Shown one piece after another: positions 33,690 through 44,045 of a stretch of 64,000 nt of DNA. The notes below the pieces were generated by a model that searched no databases, was not told the origin of the DNA, and worked only from the letters and a program-made list of their open reading frames with translations. The translations under genes and the position numbers were made by a program. Origin of the DNA: Limnephilus marmoratus (lineage: Eukaryota; Arthropoda; Insecta; Trichoptera; Limnephilidae); the NCBI GenBank assembly GCA_917880885.1, contig OU862909.1, positions 30,314,851-30,378,850 on the forward strand, written 5' to 3'. Position 1 is the stretch's first letter, and every line of letters starts with the position of its first letter.

Positions 33690-34190
33690 AACTTTTCACC
33701 TGAAAAAGATTTGTTCCTTCATGGAATATTTTTTTCACTCTCAGTGCTTTTTATGTAAATTATTCTGGTTTATGTAATATAATTATTTATGATTAATATA
33801 ATTTATTATCTTCTTCAGTTGTTGACTTTTTGGGGAAGGTACACTTCCCGACATATTGTATCAAAGCCTTGATAAACAAAGGGATAAACGTAGGTAGACC
33901 AAACTGTTACCCAGAAGACAATAACAAGAGATTGAACAGATGGCAAGACGTTGAAAGCTTTGTTTGTTCAACTGGTACCATGATATGAACAAACCTGCTG
34001 CTAGTATGTGGCTTATAACCCTATATTAAAACTGGAATGCATTTTTATTGTTTTCAATAAAACTGTGATGAGTTTTGCGGTCATAGAAATATTGTTGTAA
34101 CTGTATAAACGTAAGTTTAGTATTGTTTTAAATGATTATTGTAACCTATGATATCTTCCATACCATCATACAAGCAGAAATCTTTTCGAT
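33690..34190. other. Gene-less stretch
   Basis: Nothing supported. Confidence 0.35.
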
Positions 34191-34193
34191 ATT

Positions 34194-34425
34194 TGTTTTT
34201 GCGGTGTTATGCCGTGTTGCGCTACCTCCTACTTTAGCCAACGTTTCGGACAGCGTTGCAGTGTCCATCATCAGGGCAGATCCGGTAGATGTGTCTTATA
34301 ACCCGATTATGGACACTGCAACGCTATCCGAAACGTTTGATAAAGAAGGAGGTAGCGCAACACGGCATAACACCCCAAAAACAAATAACGAAAATACTTT
34401 TGGCCGTGAAAATCTAAAAACGTAT
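34194..34425. repeat. Inverted pair of PLE terminal repeats
   Basis: 34194-34271 (minus) and 34304-34381 (plus) are the same sequence in opposite directions, containing CGGCATAACACC, GGAGGTAGCGCAACA and the GTCCGAAACG block. The plus arm runs on to about 34425 with ACTTTTGGCCGTGAAAATC, which recurs inverted at 40185-40220. A plus-strand frame of 105 codons across the palindrome is a by-product. Confidence 0.75.
34243..34274 (-). ncRNA. Candidate hammerhead ribozyme core
   Basis: On the minus strand: CTGATGA (34274-34268), a spacer T, GGACA, a 9-nt loop, TGTCC (perfect 5-bp stem II), then GAAAC (34247-34243). CUGAUGA-stem-GAAA is the conserved hammerhead core. From memory, Penelope-like elements carry hammerhead motifs in their terminal repeats. 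Stems I and III are not convincingly closed here, so activity is unproven. The plus-strand partner has a mutated core. Confidence 0.6.
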
Positions 34426-34574
34426 CAAGCAGAAATCTTATTCAAATAAAGATTTTTCATACGTCTTTGGTTATTTACAAGTACCGGAAATTAAAAATAT
34501 TTTTTAACAAACTGTGTTATTATAAAATAAACGTTTTTCAGCAATACGATAGAAACCGTCCAGATTTACGCCCG

Positions 34575-34845
34575 TCTGTAAACAACATGACAATATGGAA
34601 GATATTGACTAATTTTAAACGGTAATTTTGATCTCCGGTTACAACTAAAAACATTAAAAAACTAGGTATTGGACAGTTAGGGTCGGGGTAATTGATTCAG
34701 CAGTTAATCGGCTGAGTGATCAGTGATAAGTGGAAGAAGAAAAACCTGTTCATTTGAAAAAAAATTGGTTAAAAAACATGATATAGTCACTACAACATTT
34801 TCACTCCCAATAATGTGAGGAAACTCTAGTTAAAATTAGTAAAAT
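34575..34845 (-). repeat. Diverged copy of the 19.1-kb MITE
   Basis: Compared with 19133-19388 read backwards, it has TGACAATATGG, TTTTGATCTCCGGTTAC, CAGTTAGGGTCGGGGT, ATCGGCTGAGTGATCAGTGA and GTGGAAGAAGAAAA in the same order, with an end near AATAATGTGAGGAAACTCT. The terminal bases are degraded. Confidence 0.55.
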
Positions 34846-35880
34846 ACATCCCTTAATAGACTTTAAAACTACATAATAACGTTTATATGTTTCGCATAAT
34901 TAGGTAGATATTCAAAAACTTCTGTAGTCTGGTCCAGCCGATCCAGAAAATCGAATTTTTTTGTTGCCTAACAATCTTCCTATACACGTGAAGAATAAAT
35001 ACATTCCCAAATTTATCGCATCAATTTCGAACTTAAAATATAGTTAAAAGCGGTGGATGCCAAGCAGGTAAAACGGAGGACGTAGCGGCTCGGTTAAAAA
35101 CGAAAAGCTTTAACGCGTTTTTCTTAAAACCACGTTTTTTCAAGTTGTCTGGAATCGTAGCTCATCGAATTTTCATCCGATTCACGTCATTCAAAATTTT
35201 AATTTAAAAAATAAAAATTATATTCTGATGAAGTTCGACTTATGAAAAAATATTAATATAGTACAAATTTGTTGAAAGATTAACCTTTTTTGTCGATTTT
35301 CATTTTATGTCCACCATTTTTGCAATGAACAACTTCTTTTTGAAAACCATGGTTCATGCGATGCTACGTTCATACCTTAGTCAATTTTTTTGAATTTCAT
35401 GTTTCAGATAATTTCCAAGGACTCCAGTCAGACCCTCCTCTTGCGGCCATCATGTCTATATATACAGATATTCAAATCAAATTTGCAAAACTTTTTTTCT
35501 TTTTCAAATGTACCTTTACCTTTTTACAAGAGTTTCGTGAACGAAAATAAATTTTATCTTTAAAAAAACGCACTAAAAAAAAAACTGGACCAGCTCCCCC
35601 CTTAAGTAAATTCTTTAAAATGTTATGAAACCTTATTCGCAAGGAATGGTTCGACCGTTCTCTTAGAAGAAAATATAGCTACCAATTCTGTCTAAAAAAT
35701 AAACGAACGGATGCCTTTTACAGTCTTATACAGACCGCGATCCCTACTTGAAGGCGCCTGGAATTTTCCAATTGAAATGTTAGTGCGGCATGTGCAATAA
35801 ACCACCAAAGAAAACGTAAAAGCATTCGAGGCCCCGGAGAATATCGAATATGTACAAAATATCGATGCATTCTATACCTA
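34846..35880. other. Gene-less stretch
   Basis: No gene supported. A short ATP-independent reading such as 35356-35550 is a chance frame. The piece around CAAATTTATCGCATCAATTTC is not repeated elsewhere here. Confidence 0.35.
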
Positions 35881-35883
35881 CAT

Positions 35884-36070
35884 ACGGGGCTGGGTAAAAT
35901 ACATGCTTTGCTGTAATTAAAATACAAATTACAAAATACTTTTTCGCATGTATTTAATATACGAAATAAAAATACTTTCAAGTCGCGTATTTGAAATACA
36001 AAATACCGTATTTTAACCATTTTATTTCAAACACAAAATACAAATTACAAAATACATTTGATTTTGGCAG
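35884..36070 (+). repeat. hAT-type terminal region with (AAATAC)-rich sequence
   Basis: GGGGCTGGGTAAAATACATG, followed by repeated AAATACAAATTACAAAATAC words, resembles the ends of hAT elements in many animals. I cannot define both ends or a duplication. Confidence 0.35.
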
Positions 36071-37600
36071 ATCCTTTGGTTGCAATAAATTGTCGTAAGT
36101 GCCCTTATCTAAGGGTGCGTTTTCATAAAAGCAAAGCCGAGCAGAGTGAAACAGAGACTTGCAAAAATTGACCAATCATATTGCTCAGAAGACACATCTC
36201 ATATCCGCTCCACTTGTAAAGTTTTGTAGTATAGGACCCTGGTGTTAGATAATAATAATATAACATGACATTTATATATCACAGCAACCAATAAAGATAA
36301 TAAGGTAATACTTTATTTTAGTTTATTGTCAGTTAATTTCGGACACAACTTGTTATAACGAGAATTTTTCAAAAAACTCTGATACGAAGGTTAAGGTTTT
36401 CATAATAGAATCCTTTTTTATATGTGGAATGGCTACTTACATTATTTATTTACAAGCGCTTTTGATGAAAAATGCCAATTATGCAGTTTTCAGAGCTTCA
36501 TTATGTAAACATTGTGCAATTTATTAAAAAAGAACAAAAACGTTTCAAATATTGTTTTCAACGCTATCCAAATAGTACGCGCAATCGCTTGGTTTATCCA
36601 ACGATAGCAGTTTAAATGTGATTCTGATTGTTTTTGCGTAATTAAGCCAACACGAAATCAAGATATAATTTATGGCCATAGTTTGTCGTTTGTCCCACCT
36701 TCCCTCGAGCGGGGTAGCAAAGTTCCCATTGTCCCTCGCAGACACCGCCCACCCTTACCGTGCTCCGCTTCACCGATATAAATCTTGTGTACAACTCCGG
36801 CTTTGAGGTCGGTAAACACAAAACAATTATTCAATTAAGTCAACAGCTTATGACGGCGAAGCAATCAAATTTCAAACGCAGATCTGATACACAAATTCAT
36901 TATAATTGATACGTACCTAGCACAGGGTCTAGGAATTGCGGACAATTGTGTTTCAAGTCAAATATAACGTTAACTATAGGTACATGTCTTTTAATTACAA
37001 ATTATAATCAATTGTGATTTTCTGACAAGAGCGATTTGTGGGGGTTTGATGACCAGAATAGCAATCTTGAAAAGATATTACATTGAAGGTTTGGTTAGGC
37101 AAACGTCTTTTGATTTAATAATGTAAAAAGTTGTGGTGAAAAAGTGGTATATGAATTTTGAACTGGGAGGTTACAGGTTCGATTCAGATTAAAGCGCAAA
37201 AATATAACAGCATTATTATGTTTAACGATCCTTCTAAGTGGAACATTGATGATCGAAGAAAAACGTTATTTATCCAATTTTTATTTTTTGTCAATAGACT
37301 TTAAAAACCTAATAATCTTAAATATGTTTTCAGGGGTTAAATTGTAATTGCTGTATAATTTAACCCGAAATTAAAATTGTTATATAACTATAATTATTTG
37401 TGAATTATTTACCAATTTCAAACCTAAAATCGACTTCAAAAATACCTTTAATAATAAGTTGGTATGGATATTCAATGAATTTGTTACAACATCAATTTTT
37501 TATACTTATAAACTGGTATGCAGATAAGTAGTTTTATCCTTGGTTGTTATTCGACGATACATCTTCTCTGCACATAGGTATACCGTATTTTCTCTAAACC
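36071..37600. other. Gene-less stretch
   Basis: No coding sequence supported. A GC-richer patch at 36690-36775 (CTCGAGCGGGGTAGCAAAG) and a B-box-like GGTTCGATTC at 37173 are possible repeat remnants. Confidence 0.35.
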
Positions 37601-37894
37601 ATATTGTTTATAAGTATGCCGGGTGCTAACTGTCGGGGGATCAACTGTCATGGAATCGATTTCCAGGGAAGGGGGAATTATGGGTTCTCATCCTTCACCC
37701 CTTCTCGGTGTCCCCGGCGGTACGCAGGCTTTACAAAATCAGACGTAGATAGTAATTTTTCTCTTATTTCGCACGTCATGAGTTTAAAATTTCATTTAGA
37801 AGTACCAATATCTACTTTGCGGTGGGTGTAACCGACGTGTTGCTCTCCCTCATTTCTTAATTTTATAATTTATATGTCTTGCTAAATATGTACA

Positions 37895-37942
37895 ATGCCC
37901 CGGTGCAACCAATAAAGCTTGTGTGCCAAGTTTGCACCGGGA
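37895..37942 (+). terminator. Hairpin with AATAAA in its loop (LTR 3'-end signal?)
   Basis: CCCCGGTGCAA pairs with TTGCACCGGG; the loop holds CCAATAAAGCTTG. A second hairpin of the same design is at 38311-38357 (GCCCCGGTG with CACCGGG, loop AATAAAAC). An AATAAA presented in a hairpin could bring the poly(A) signal and cleavage site together, as in some retroviral R regions. Confidence 0.4.
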
Positions 37943-38498
37943 GACATTCTAGACTCTTATAATTTTAATAATTTTAACAATTAATACTTTATTTATGCTT
38001 ATTTACGCCTCCAAAGGCAACCAGGCTGACCAGCCTCCTTTTTAGTTATGTCCCTGAGAAGGGCCGTTTTTCCGGCTCCGAAGGAAGCAGCTACTCCGCC
38101 AAGCGGACTGCCTTCTCTCCCTTGCCGTTCTGCCGTTATGGTACGGCAGGAAGCGGCTGCTCTACCAAGCAGGCTGCTTTACCTCCCTTTTACGGCGGCC
38201 CCCACAAGGGCCTTTTTTGGGCTCTCAGTCGGCTTTACCGTGCCGCCAGCAACGATCTTTTTTAAAACACATTTTATCATTTTTAAATGTCTTTTTTCTT
38301 AAAATACAAATGCCCCGGTGACACAAATAAAACTTGGATACCAAGTTACCACCGGGAGACATCCTAAACTTATTATTTTATCGCCTTCAGGGCTATTTCT
38401 CCGGCTACAAAGCCAAAAAACCAGTTTGGGCGTCCCCAGTAAGGGCCTTTATATTGGTTAAAAACACATCATTTTTTTAATATAACTTCATTTACAAA

Positions 38499-38548
38499 CC
38501 CCGTAGGACGCTGAAACTAAGACGTTTCAGTGCAGAGTCCTACGGGGC
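38499..38548 (+). repeat. Two-part hairpin CCCCGTAGGAC...GTCCTACGGGG
   Basis: The outer 11-bp stem encloses a second stem, CTGAAAC with GTTTCAG. A related hairpin occurs near 38671-38723 (CCAGGAC... GGACTTGGG), and a short one at 38842-38866 (TCTACGGAT with ATCCGTAGA). Confidence 0.6.
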
Positions 38549-39066
38549 ATCCATAGAGCCATAAATAAACATTGTAACTCTTAAACTGCCAGCGCTATCA
38601 GCATTTGAGCAGATTTTCGAGACTTTAGCATCATTTCACTTTTTCTCCATTTTAAAAATCCCAGGACCTCGTAAAGCGACGGAACCAAAAGGTTTCGATA
38701 GCCAAGCTTACGGGGGACTTGGGAAAAATATTAACTTCTTTATAACTATTCAAATTCCCCCTTTTAAATGTAAATACCTACCGACAAAATGTAAAAACTC
38801 ATTAAACTAACTCTAAAATCATCAAACAAAAATTCTACGGATAAACAATATCCGTAGAAACCCATTAGCATTAAGAAAACCATTTTATTAGTTATAATTT
38901 AAGCTGTATAATTAATTTAAGAAACCAATTTTAATCGACCACTTTCGAGGAAATGGTCGGCAAAACCAGCGGCAACAGAAAACCGCACCTTATATACAAA
39001 ACGGGATAGGTAAATCCCCCCACTCTAAAAATGTACCACGTGACCGTTTTTTCCCACAAAAACGGG

Positions 39067-39074
39067 TATAAAAG
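39067..39074 (+). promoter_or_regulatory. TATA box of the solo LTR
   Basis: TATAAAAG lies about 350 bp before the LTR end, followed by AATAAATCAG and a pyrimidine-rich stretch, the usual U3/R layout. Transcription would run rightward into the lost internal region. Confidence 0.5.
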
Positions 39075-39421
39075 GCGTGATTTTTTGGATAATAAATCAG
39101 TTCTACCATCAACGTCAACTCGTGTTCTTATTTCCTACTGGGAAAAGTTTATTATCACCGCTGCCTCCCCGCCGACCTCTGCCTAGGCTTTGCTCCTGGT
39201 GCCATCAGTCTCTTCTAGAAAGCCGGCCCTACTTCAGGCAACCGCCACGCACCAGGACTGGGCAGAGGATTAGGCACATCCAGTGTCCTCAACTCATCAG
39301 GCACTGGGTGCACGGGAGGTCAGTAGCATTATTGTTTTTTCATTTTTTATCCTATTCGTGCACTGAGACCCAGTACTATTTTACAGTCTTGTGGCGACGC
39401 TGATACGTCCGTTACAGTGGG

Positions 39422-39865
39422 TAAAGGGGGGAGAATTCGAAATCTCACGTAGACTTCAGTTTTGAAGGGCAAGTTTTCAAAATATCATCAATCTCAGAAT
39501 TAAACTGTAGGTTGATTTGAAAAACAAACTATCAATGGGATACTCTTCTTAATGTACCTATGTAGAGTTTTTAATATTGGAAAAAAATAACATTTTTCCT
39601 ACAAATATTATTTTTTCCTACAAATAATATACGAAAAAGTCAAATGTTTTCTCCGGAATTAGGTTAACACGAAAATTTTATTTTGTTTGATTTTTCTCGT
39701 ACTAATTTTACACAAGTAAAATATATTAGGTATAGAGCAGCTGTCGTCACACTTCTCCGGCCAAGGGCCACACAAGACAATGTGAGGTATCACCGCGGGC
39801 CGCACACTGATGAATTAGGGGGGGGGGGGACTGTCACGAAATCAATAATTCAATTAAAAATTATT
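39422..39865. other. Gene-less stretch with a hAT-like end
   Basis: 39736-39835 contains TGTCGTCACACTTCTCCGG, AAGGGCCACAC and GCGGGCCGCAC, as in many hAT termini, followed by a G run. No gene was found. Confidence 0.35.
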
Positions 39866-39867
39866 TT

Positions 39868-40083
39868 CGTTATTTGTTTTTGCGGTGTTCTGCGTGTTGC
39901 GCTACCTCCTTCTTTAGCCAACGTTTAGGACAGCGTTGCAGTGTACATCATCAGGAGATCCGGCAGATGTGTGATCTGCCCTGATACATCTGCCGGATCT
40001 CCTGCAACCTGCAATGCTGTCCGTACGTTGGCTAAAGAAGGAGATAGCGCAACACGACATAACACCTCAAAAACAAATAACCG
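39868..40083. repeat. Second inverted pair of PLE terminal repeats
   Basis: CGTTATTTGTTTTTGCGG to GACAGCGTTGCAG on one strand faces the same sequence on the other strand. The centre is a further palindrome, AGGAGATCCGGCAGATGTG against ACATCTGCCGGATCTCCT. Its hammerhead-like cores are damaged (TAAAC for GAAAC on the left; CTGTCCGTACG on the right). Confidence 0.7.
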
Positions 40084-40184
40084 TAACAAAAAAAATAAAC
40101 AAATTTACCGGAGTACTCCGGTAGATACTTAAAATACAAAAGAATTGCTTTTTTAACTTGCTAAACAAAAAGGTAAAATAAATA

Positions 40185-40272
40185 ATTTTTTATACGTTTT
40201 TAGATTTTCACGGCCAAAAGTAATTTCGTTATTTGTTTTTGAGGTGTTATGTCGTGGTTACTACCTCCTTTC
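40185..40272 (-). repeat. Partial PLE terminal repeat
   Basis: On the minus strand: AACACCTCAAAAACAAATAA then CGAAATTACTTTTGGCCGTG. This matches the outer flank of the 34.2-kb repeat and stops at the CTACCTCC block. Confidence 0.55.
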
Positions 40273-40494
40273 TTCTTGTATACGTGATATATTGTCAATT
40301 CTTAATAATAATAATAATACACGGAAGATTATATATCCAAAAATAATATTAAATGTCTAATGAAAATTAAAGTTTTGCATATCATCCAAATTAATTTAGA
40401 TATGTGAATTTTCGCACACGTGTGAAAATTATTTCAACACGTACAATAACAAAACTTTTTGCTTTGCTTTATTAGTACGTGATTAGCGTGTTTG

Positions 40495-40640
40495 TTGTAT
40501 TTTTAGACCCTATTTTTTTACCTGCCCACTCCCTCACTGTGCCATCTCAACGCCCCCTAATTTTCTCTGGGTGTTTTACTGCCCCCTGAAAGTCTCAAAC
40601 GCCCACTAGGGGGCATTATCGCCTACATTGAGAACCTATG
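40495..40640 (+). repeat. hAT-like terminal segment
   Basis: CAACGCCCCCTAATTT, ACTGCCCCCTGAAAG, GCCCACTAGGGGGC and TTGAGAACCTATG resemble hAT ends with short GC-rich repeats. The other end and the duplication were not found. Confidence 0.35.
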
Positions 40641-40904
40641 ACATACACTATGTCAATCAATTAAAACCCCTGTGTAATAATCATAAGGGCATACATACAC
40701 AAAATATTTTTTTAAAAAGGAAAAAGCTGGTTAATACAATTCTACGTGAAAAAAAAATATATTTAAAAAAAAGAATGCGGTAGAGATTTGTGCTGGCCGC
40801 ACAAATATCAGCCACGGGCGGCATGATAACACGCACTATAGAGTATTCCGCATAATAACACAATAGTATGCAACTGGTTTAACGTGACTGAAATGAAATT
40901 TTAC

Positions 40905-41037
40905 CTTTAGGAGAAGTACATAGCACCAGTTCAGGATGGTAGCGCTCAGTCAGTCTTCTGATGACGTCTATCTGCTCCAGCACCAGCTGTACAGCATCCC
41001 TGTGTTGGGCGGCGCAGGGGACGTATGCTGCCCAGAA
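40905..41037 (-). CDS. Membrane (renal-type) dipeptidase, internal exon
   Basis: The minus-strand 133-nt exon has an acceptor (ATTTTGTTTCAG before 41037) and a donor (AAAG then GTAAAAT at 40904). It encodes FWAAYVPCAAQHRDAVQLVL, EQIDVIRRLTERYHPELVLC and TSPK plus one base. The patterns FWxxYxPC, QxxDAV and LEQxDVxxR are characteristic of peptidase family M19, zinc dipeptidases that are GPI-anchored or secreted in animals and cleave dipeptides. The exon contains no zinc ligands; those lie in neighbouring exons that I could not find, so flanking introns are long. It ends one base into a codon. Coding-like GC content contrasts with the surroundings. No in-frame stop is present, and the splice sites are intact, so the gene may be functional. 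Confidence 0.85.
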
Positions 41038-41110
41038 CTGAAACAAAATAACATCGTGTTCTATAATGTGCACCATGTGAAACTTATTAAGGCTTATCGG
41101 GTTCAAACCA

Positions 41111-41271
41111 AATAATGGCAAAATCACTTCTTCAATAATAGTAAAATCACTTCTGCAATAAAAGCAAAATCACTTTTTCAACAATAGCGAAATCACTTCT
41201 TCAACAATAGCAAAATCACTTCTTCAACAATAGCAAAATCACTTCATCAATAATAAGAAAATCACTGAGTC
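41111..41271 (+). repeat. 23-bp minisatellite, about 7 copies
   Basis: The unit is GCAAAATCACTTCTTCAACAATA with variation (GTAAAATC, GCGAAATC, AGAAAATC). It lies about 75 bp upstream, in gene orientation, of the dipeptidase exon, within the intron. Confidence 0.85.
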
Positions 41272-41457
41272 TAAACAAGTAGGTATATGTTATGGATAAG
41301 GGATTTATTAACTCAAAAGCTATTATCTTCGACTTAACGCTCTTTATGAAATAAAGATATCTTAGAAGTAAACAATCAAGTAAGTGGATGATATGAAATC
41401 AAAGACCTCTAAATGAATGAAATAAGGGCTAAAAGTCCATAAATACTAACTAACCAT

Positions 41458-41760
41458 CACACCGTTCCCCCGCAGGGGTAGGCAGAGAGGACGGACCGCC
41501 AAACAACTTGGTCTTGGCACACACTCTTTAGCGGCCTCCTCACCATCCAATTTCTAGTGACTGCGGCAGTGAGTGCAGACAGCGTGGAGTTGAGCGAACT
41601 AGCGCTGTCTCGTTTGTTAAAGGGCCGCTAGAACGAGTCATCGCTAGTTCGCTCAACTCCACGCTCTCTGCAGTCACTGCCGCAGTCACTAGAAATTGGA
41701 TGGTGAGGAGGCCGCTTTTGCCTCACTCACATTCATACACACACATTACATTTTATACAA
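41458..41760. repeat. Foldback: 74-bp arms (72/74 paired), 37-nt loop, within a SINE-like repeat
   Basis: 41531-41604 and 41642-41715 are inverted copies beginning GCGGCCTCCTCACCATCC. CCGTTCCCCCGCAGGGGTAG to the left resembles the start of lepidopteran SINE-like repeats. The loop itself holds CTCGTT/AACGAG, so almost the whole 185 bp can fold. It is GC-rich compared with its surroundings. Confidence 0.8.
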
Positions 41761-41764
41761 ATAA

Positions 41765-42150
41765 TATTAAACAACACAAAAGTGGGGCTTACTGCCAGGT
41801 GACAGTTTGTTCCTACTAATCTGTTGTCTTAAACATATCCTTCTAACCTATAAAAATATGTAAAATAACTACTTTCTGACCCAATTTTAAATGCACTCTG
41901 GTGGAGTTTGAGTAGCTATCGCTCAAAGACATTGGTGGTGCTACCCAAATTTGGTTAGCTATCGCTCAAGGGGTCGTCAACTCAATATATATGTTGGAGA
42001 AAATCAAAACTGTCACACGGAACATTAAAACAAGAACATCAACAAAAATCCAACAATTTGTTTAAAAATAAAAATTTTGATGGTAATAATATGTGGGTGT
42101 AGGTAAATGAAAGTATATCACCGACCCTAACGTAAATACGAAAGCTGTCA
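41765..42150. other. Gene-less stretch
   Basis: TAGCTATCGCTCAA occurs twice (near 41911 and 41955). No gene is supported. Confidence 0.35.
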
Positions 42151-42156
42151 GTCAAA

Positions 42157-42440
42157 AGTAGCTGACATAAATGAGTTTGCCAAAAAAAGTAAATGGCAAT
42201 GGGCAGGACACATCGCTCGTAGGCGAACATTTCGGACGTTGGACAAATCTCATCATTCAGTGTCGTCCGAGTGACGAGAGGCCCCAGAGGAACCAAGGGA
42301 GCATAAAATACCCTAAAACCCTTTGGATCAATGAAACATAAAAAAACAACCGAAACACGTGACAAATTTGAAAATGGGTAGGCTGGTTTAGGGTGACAAA
42401 CACCCGGCAAAGGAACGCTAATGGTCGATAATGATGAATA
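42157..42440 (+). pseudogene. LINE endonuclease-reverse transcriptase C-terminal remnant
   Basis: The frame DINEFAKKSKWQWAGHIARR is the 'KxxWxWAGHIAR' motif near the end of RTE/jockey-type reverse transcriptases (compare LRWLGHVERM at 23.3 kb). Downstream stops and frameshifts prevent further reading. A GATAATGATGAAT tail near 42428 is suggestive of the 3' end. Confidence 0.55.
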
Positions 42441-43820
42441 ATCTTCATTCTTTAAATTAGCAAATTGTTATGCCCGGTCTCGGAGTTAAATGGTATTTTG
42501 TAAACACGTCTTAAAATTTTTCAGTATAATAATTATTCAATCAAGCAATCCAAAAATAAGGCTGGACCATACAAATCTAAATTTAAAACATTGATATACA
42601 AAGTGAGGTACGTAGTAGGTACCTAAATAGCTTTAAGTGATGAACCTGAATAATTAGCAGAACAGTAGACATCCTGTTAAAAAAATGCTTATAACACCAT
42701 GTTGCTCCAAAAATATTTTATCAATGACAGAGAGAAAAAAGTTTACCCGTAAAATTTTGCAAATGAAATCTTGTTGTTCTAAAAATCAAAATAAAGTATT
42801 TTAAATAGAACAACTACCTTTTCTTTCTAAAAGATAAACATAAAGGGACTAAATCTTTTTCTGTCTTTTCTATTTTACGCGTTTCATTTCAGAGTGGTAA
42901 TATTGTCTCGAACGATTAAATAGTACTACAATTTGAGGTTTTTATTCGATATTTTATTATACTAATATTAAATATAGTGTTTTAAATAGAACTTTGTTGA
43001 ATTTATAATTATCTACGCACTTATATGAAGCTTGGAAAAGGGGTTTTGAAGAGGAAAGAGGCAAGAATTTTTATGCAAAAAAAGTCTATTCTAAGTCTGA
43101 CCGAAATGCCTGATGAAACCATGTTGTTCCAAGGGCATGATATGCAAAATAAAATTTATCAATTTCAGTCAAAAGGAAGAAAAGGAGAGTAGAGCTTACT
43201 TCAAGCACACGGACACGCCCACAACATACTTCAATTACTCTGAGACCCCAAACTGACTTAATTTTCACACACTTACCATACAATAGAAGAAAAATCTGTA
43301 AATACAAAAATAGGTATCTGTAAGCATGTTCATTTATCGGAAAACAACTTTTAAACTTCTTAAAAGATAAGTATAAAACTTCTGAATGGTTCTTGAACGA
43401 AAATGAACAAGTATTTATCTCGATAAACAAGACTTTCTCAAGGACCTCCGTATGAAATATTAAATTGCTTGTTATTCCAGTGATTATTGCAACGAGCTTT
43501 GAATGGTCCATAAGTATTTCTGGAAAAGGGGAATGAATGTTTATACAAAATGCTCAAATCCCTTCGCACGTGGTATGATTACATGAATTTTCAACTGGAA
43601 GTTCGATTTCAAAATATTTATCGTAAGTTTATAATAATTGTGAATTTCTTCATTTTATTAGGTGCCTAACTTAGGCAAAATAATTAGTTGGAATTAAGAT
43701 ATAATTTACGACGTTGCATCGAAGCTTTTCATCTTTTTTTTTTATTTAAATCATATCTGAAATATGGTTTAGATACTATGATAACGCGAACTTATGAGAT
43801 AAGTATATGTAGTATAAGTA
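42441..43820. other. Gene-less AT-rich stretch
   Basis: A 141-codon minus-strand frame (43086-43511) is hydrophobic with no domain that I recognise. AGTGTTTTAAATAGAAC and AGTATTTTAAATAGAAC (42976 and 42797) suggest an internal repeat. Confidence 0.35.
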
Positions 43821-43823
43821 TAT

Positions 43824-43869
43824 ATTTCATTCATCTACATAAGTATACACTTATGTAGATGAATGAAAT
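43824..43869. repeat. Perfect 21-bp palindrome, 4-nt loop
   Basis: ATTTCATTCATCTACATAAG plus T, then ATAC, then the exact reverse complement: 42 of 46 bases pair. Its role is unknown. Long perfect palindromes are unstable, so this may be young. Confidence 0.85.
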
Positions 43870-44045
43870 GTTTTCGAGAACACTTAATTCCTCCAAAAAC
43901 TGATCGATTTTATGTACACAAAAAAAAATCAAATCTGTTCACATAATAAATAATTTTTAAAATATCTATTCTATGCACACATCGAAATAGAACAAAAACA
44001 ACGTAAATTTAATTTTTAATGATATTAGACATCTGTTCTGCTTCA

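Larger units (their letters stand above)
37827..39416 (+). mobile_element. Solo LTR, 1,590 bp, perfect 5-bp duplication
   Basis: It begins TGTAACCGACG and ends CGTCCGTTACA, i.e. TG...CA with short imperfect inverted ends, and is flanked by GTGGG at 37822-37826 and 39417-39421. A 5-bp duplication fits Gypsy or BEL/Pao. No partner LTR or coding region is next to it, so the internal part was lost by LTR-LTR recombination. Inside are several strong hairpins, two with AATAAA in the loop, a TATAAAAG box at 39067 and a GC-rich region with two related units (38077-38125 and 38147-38193). Confidence 0.8.
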
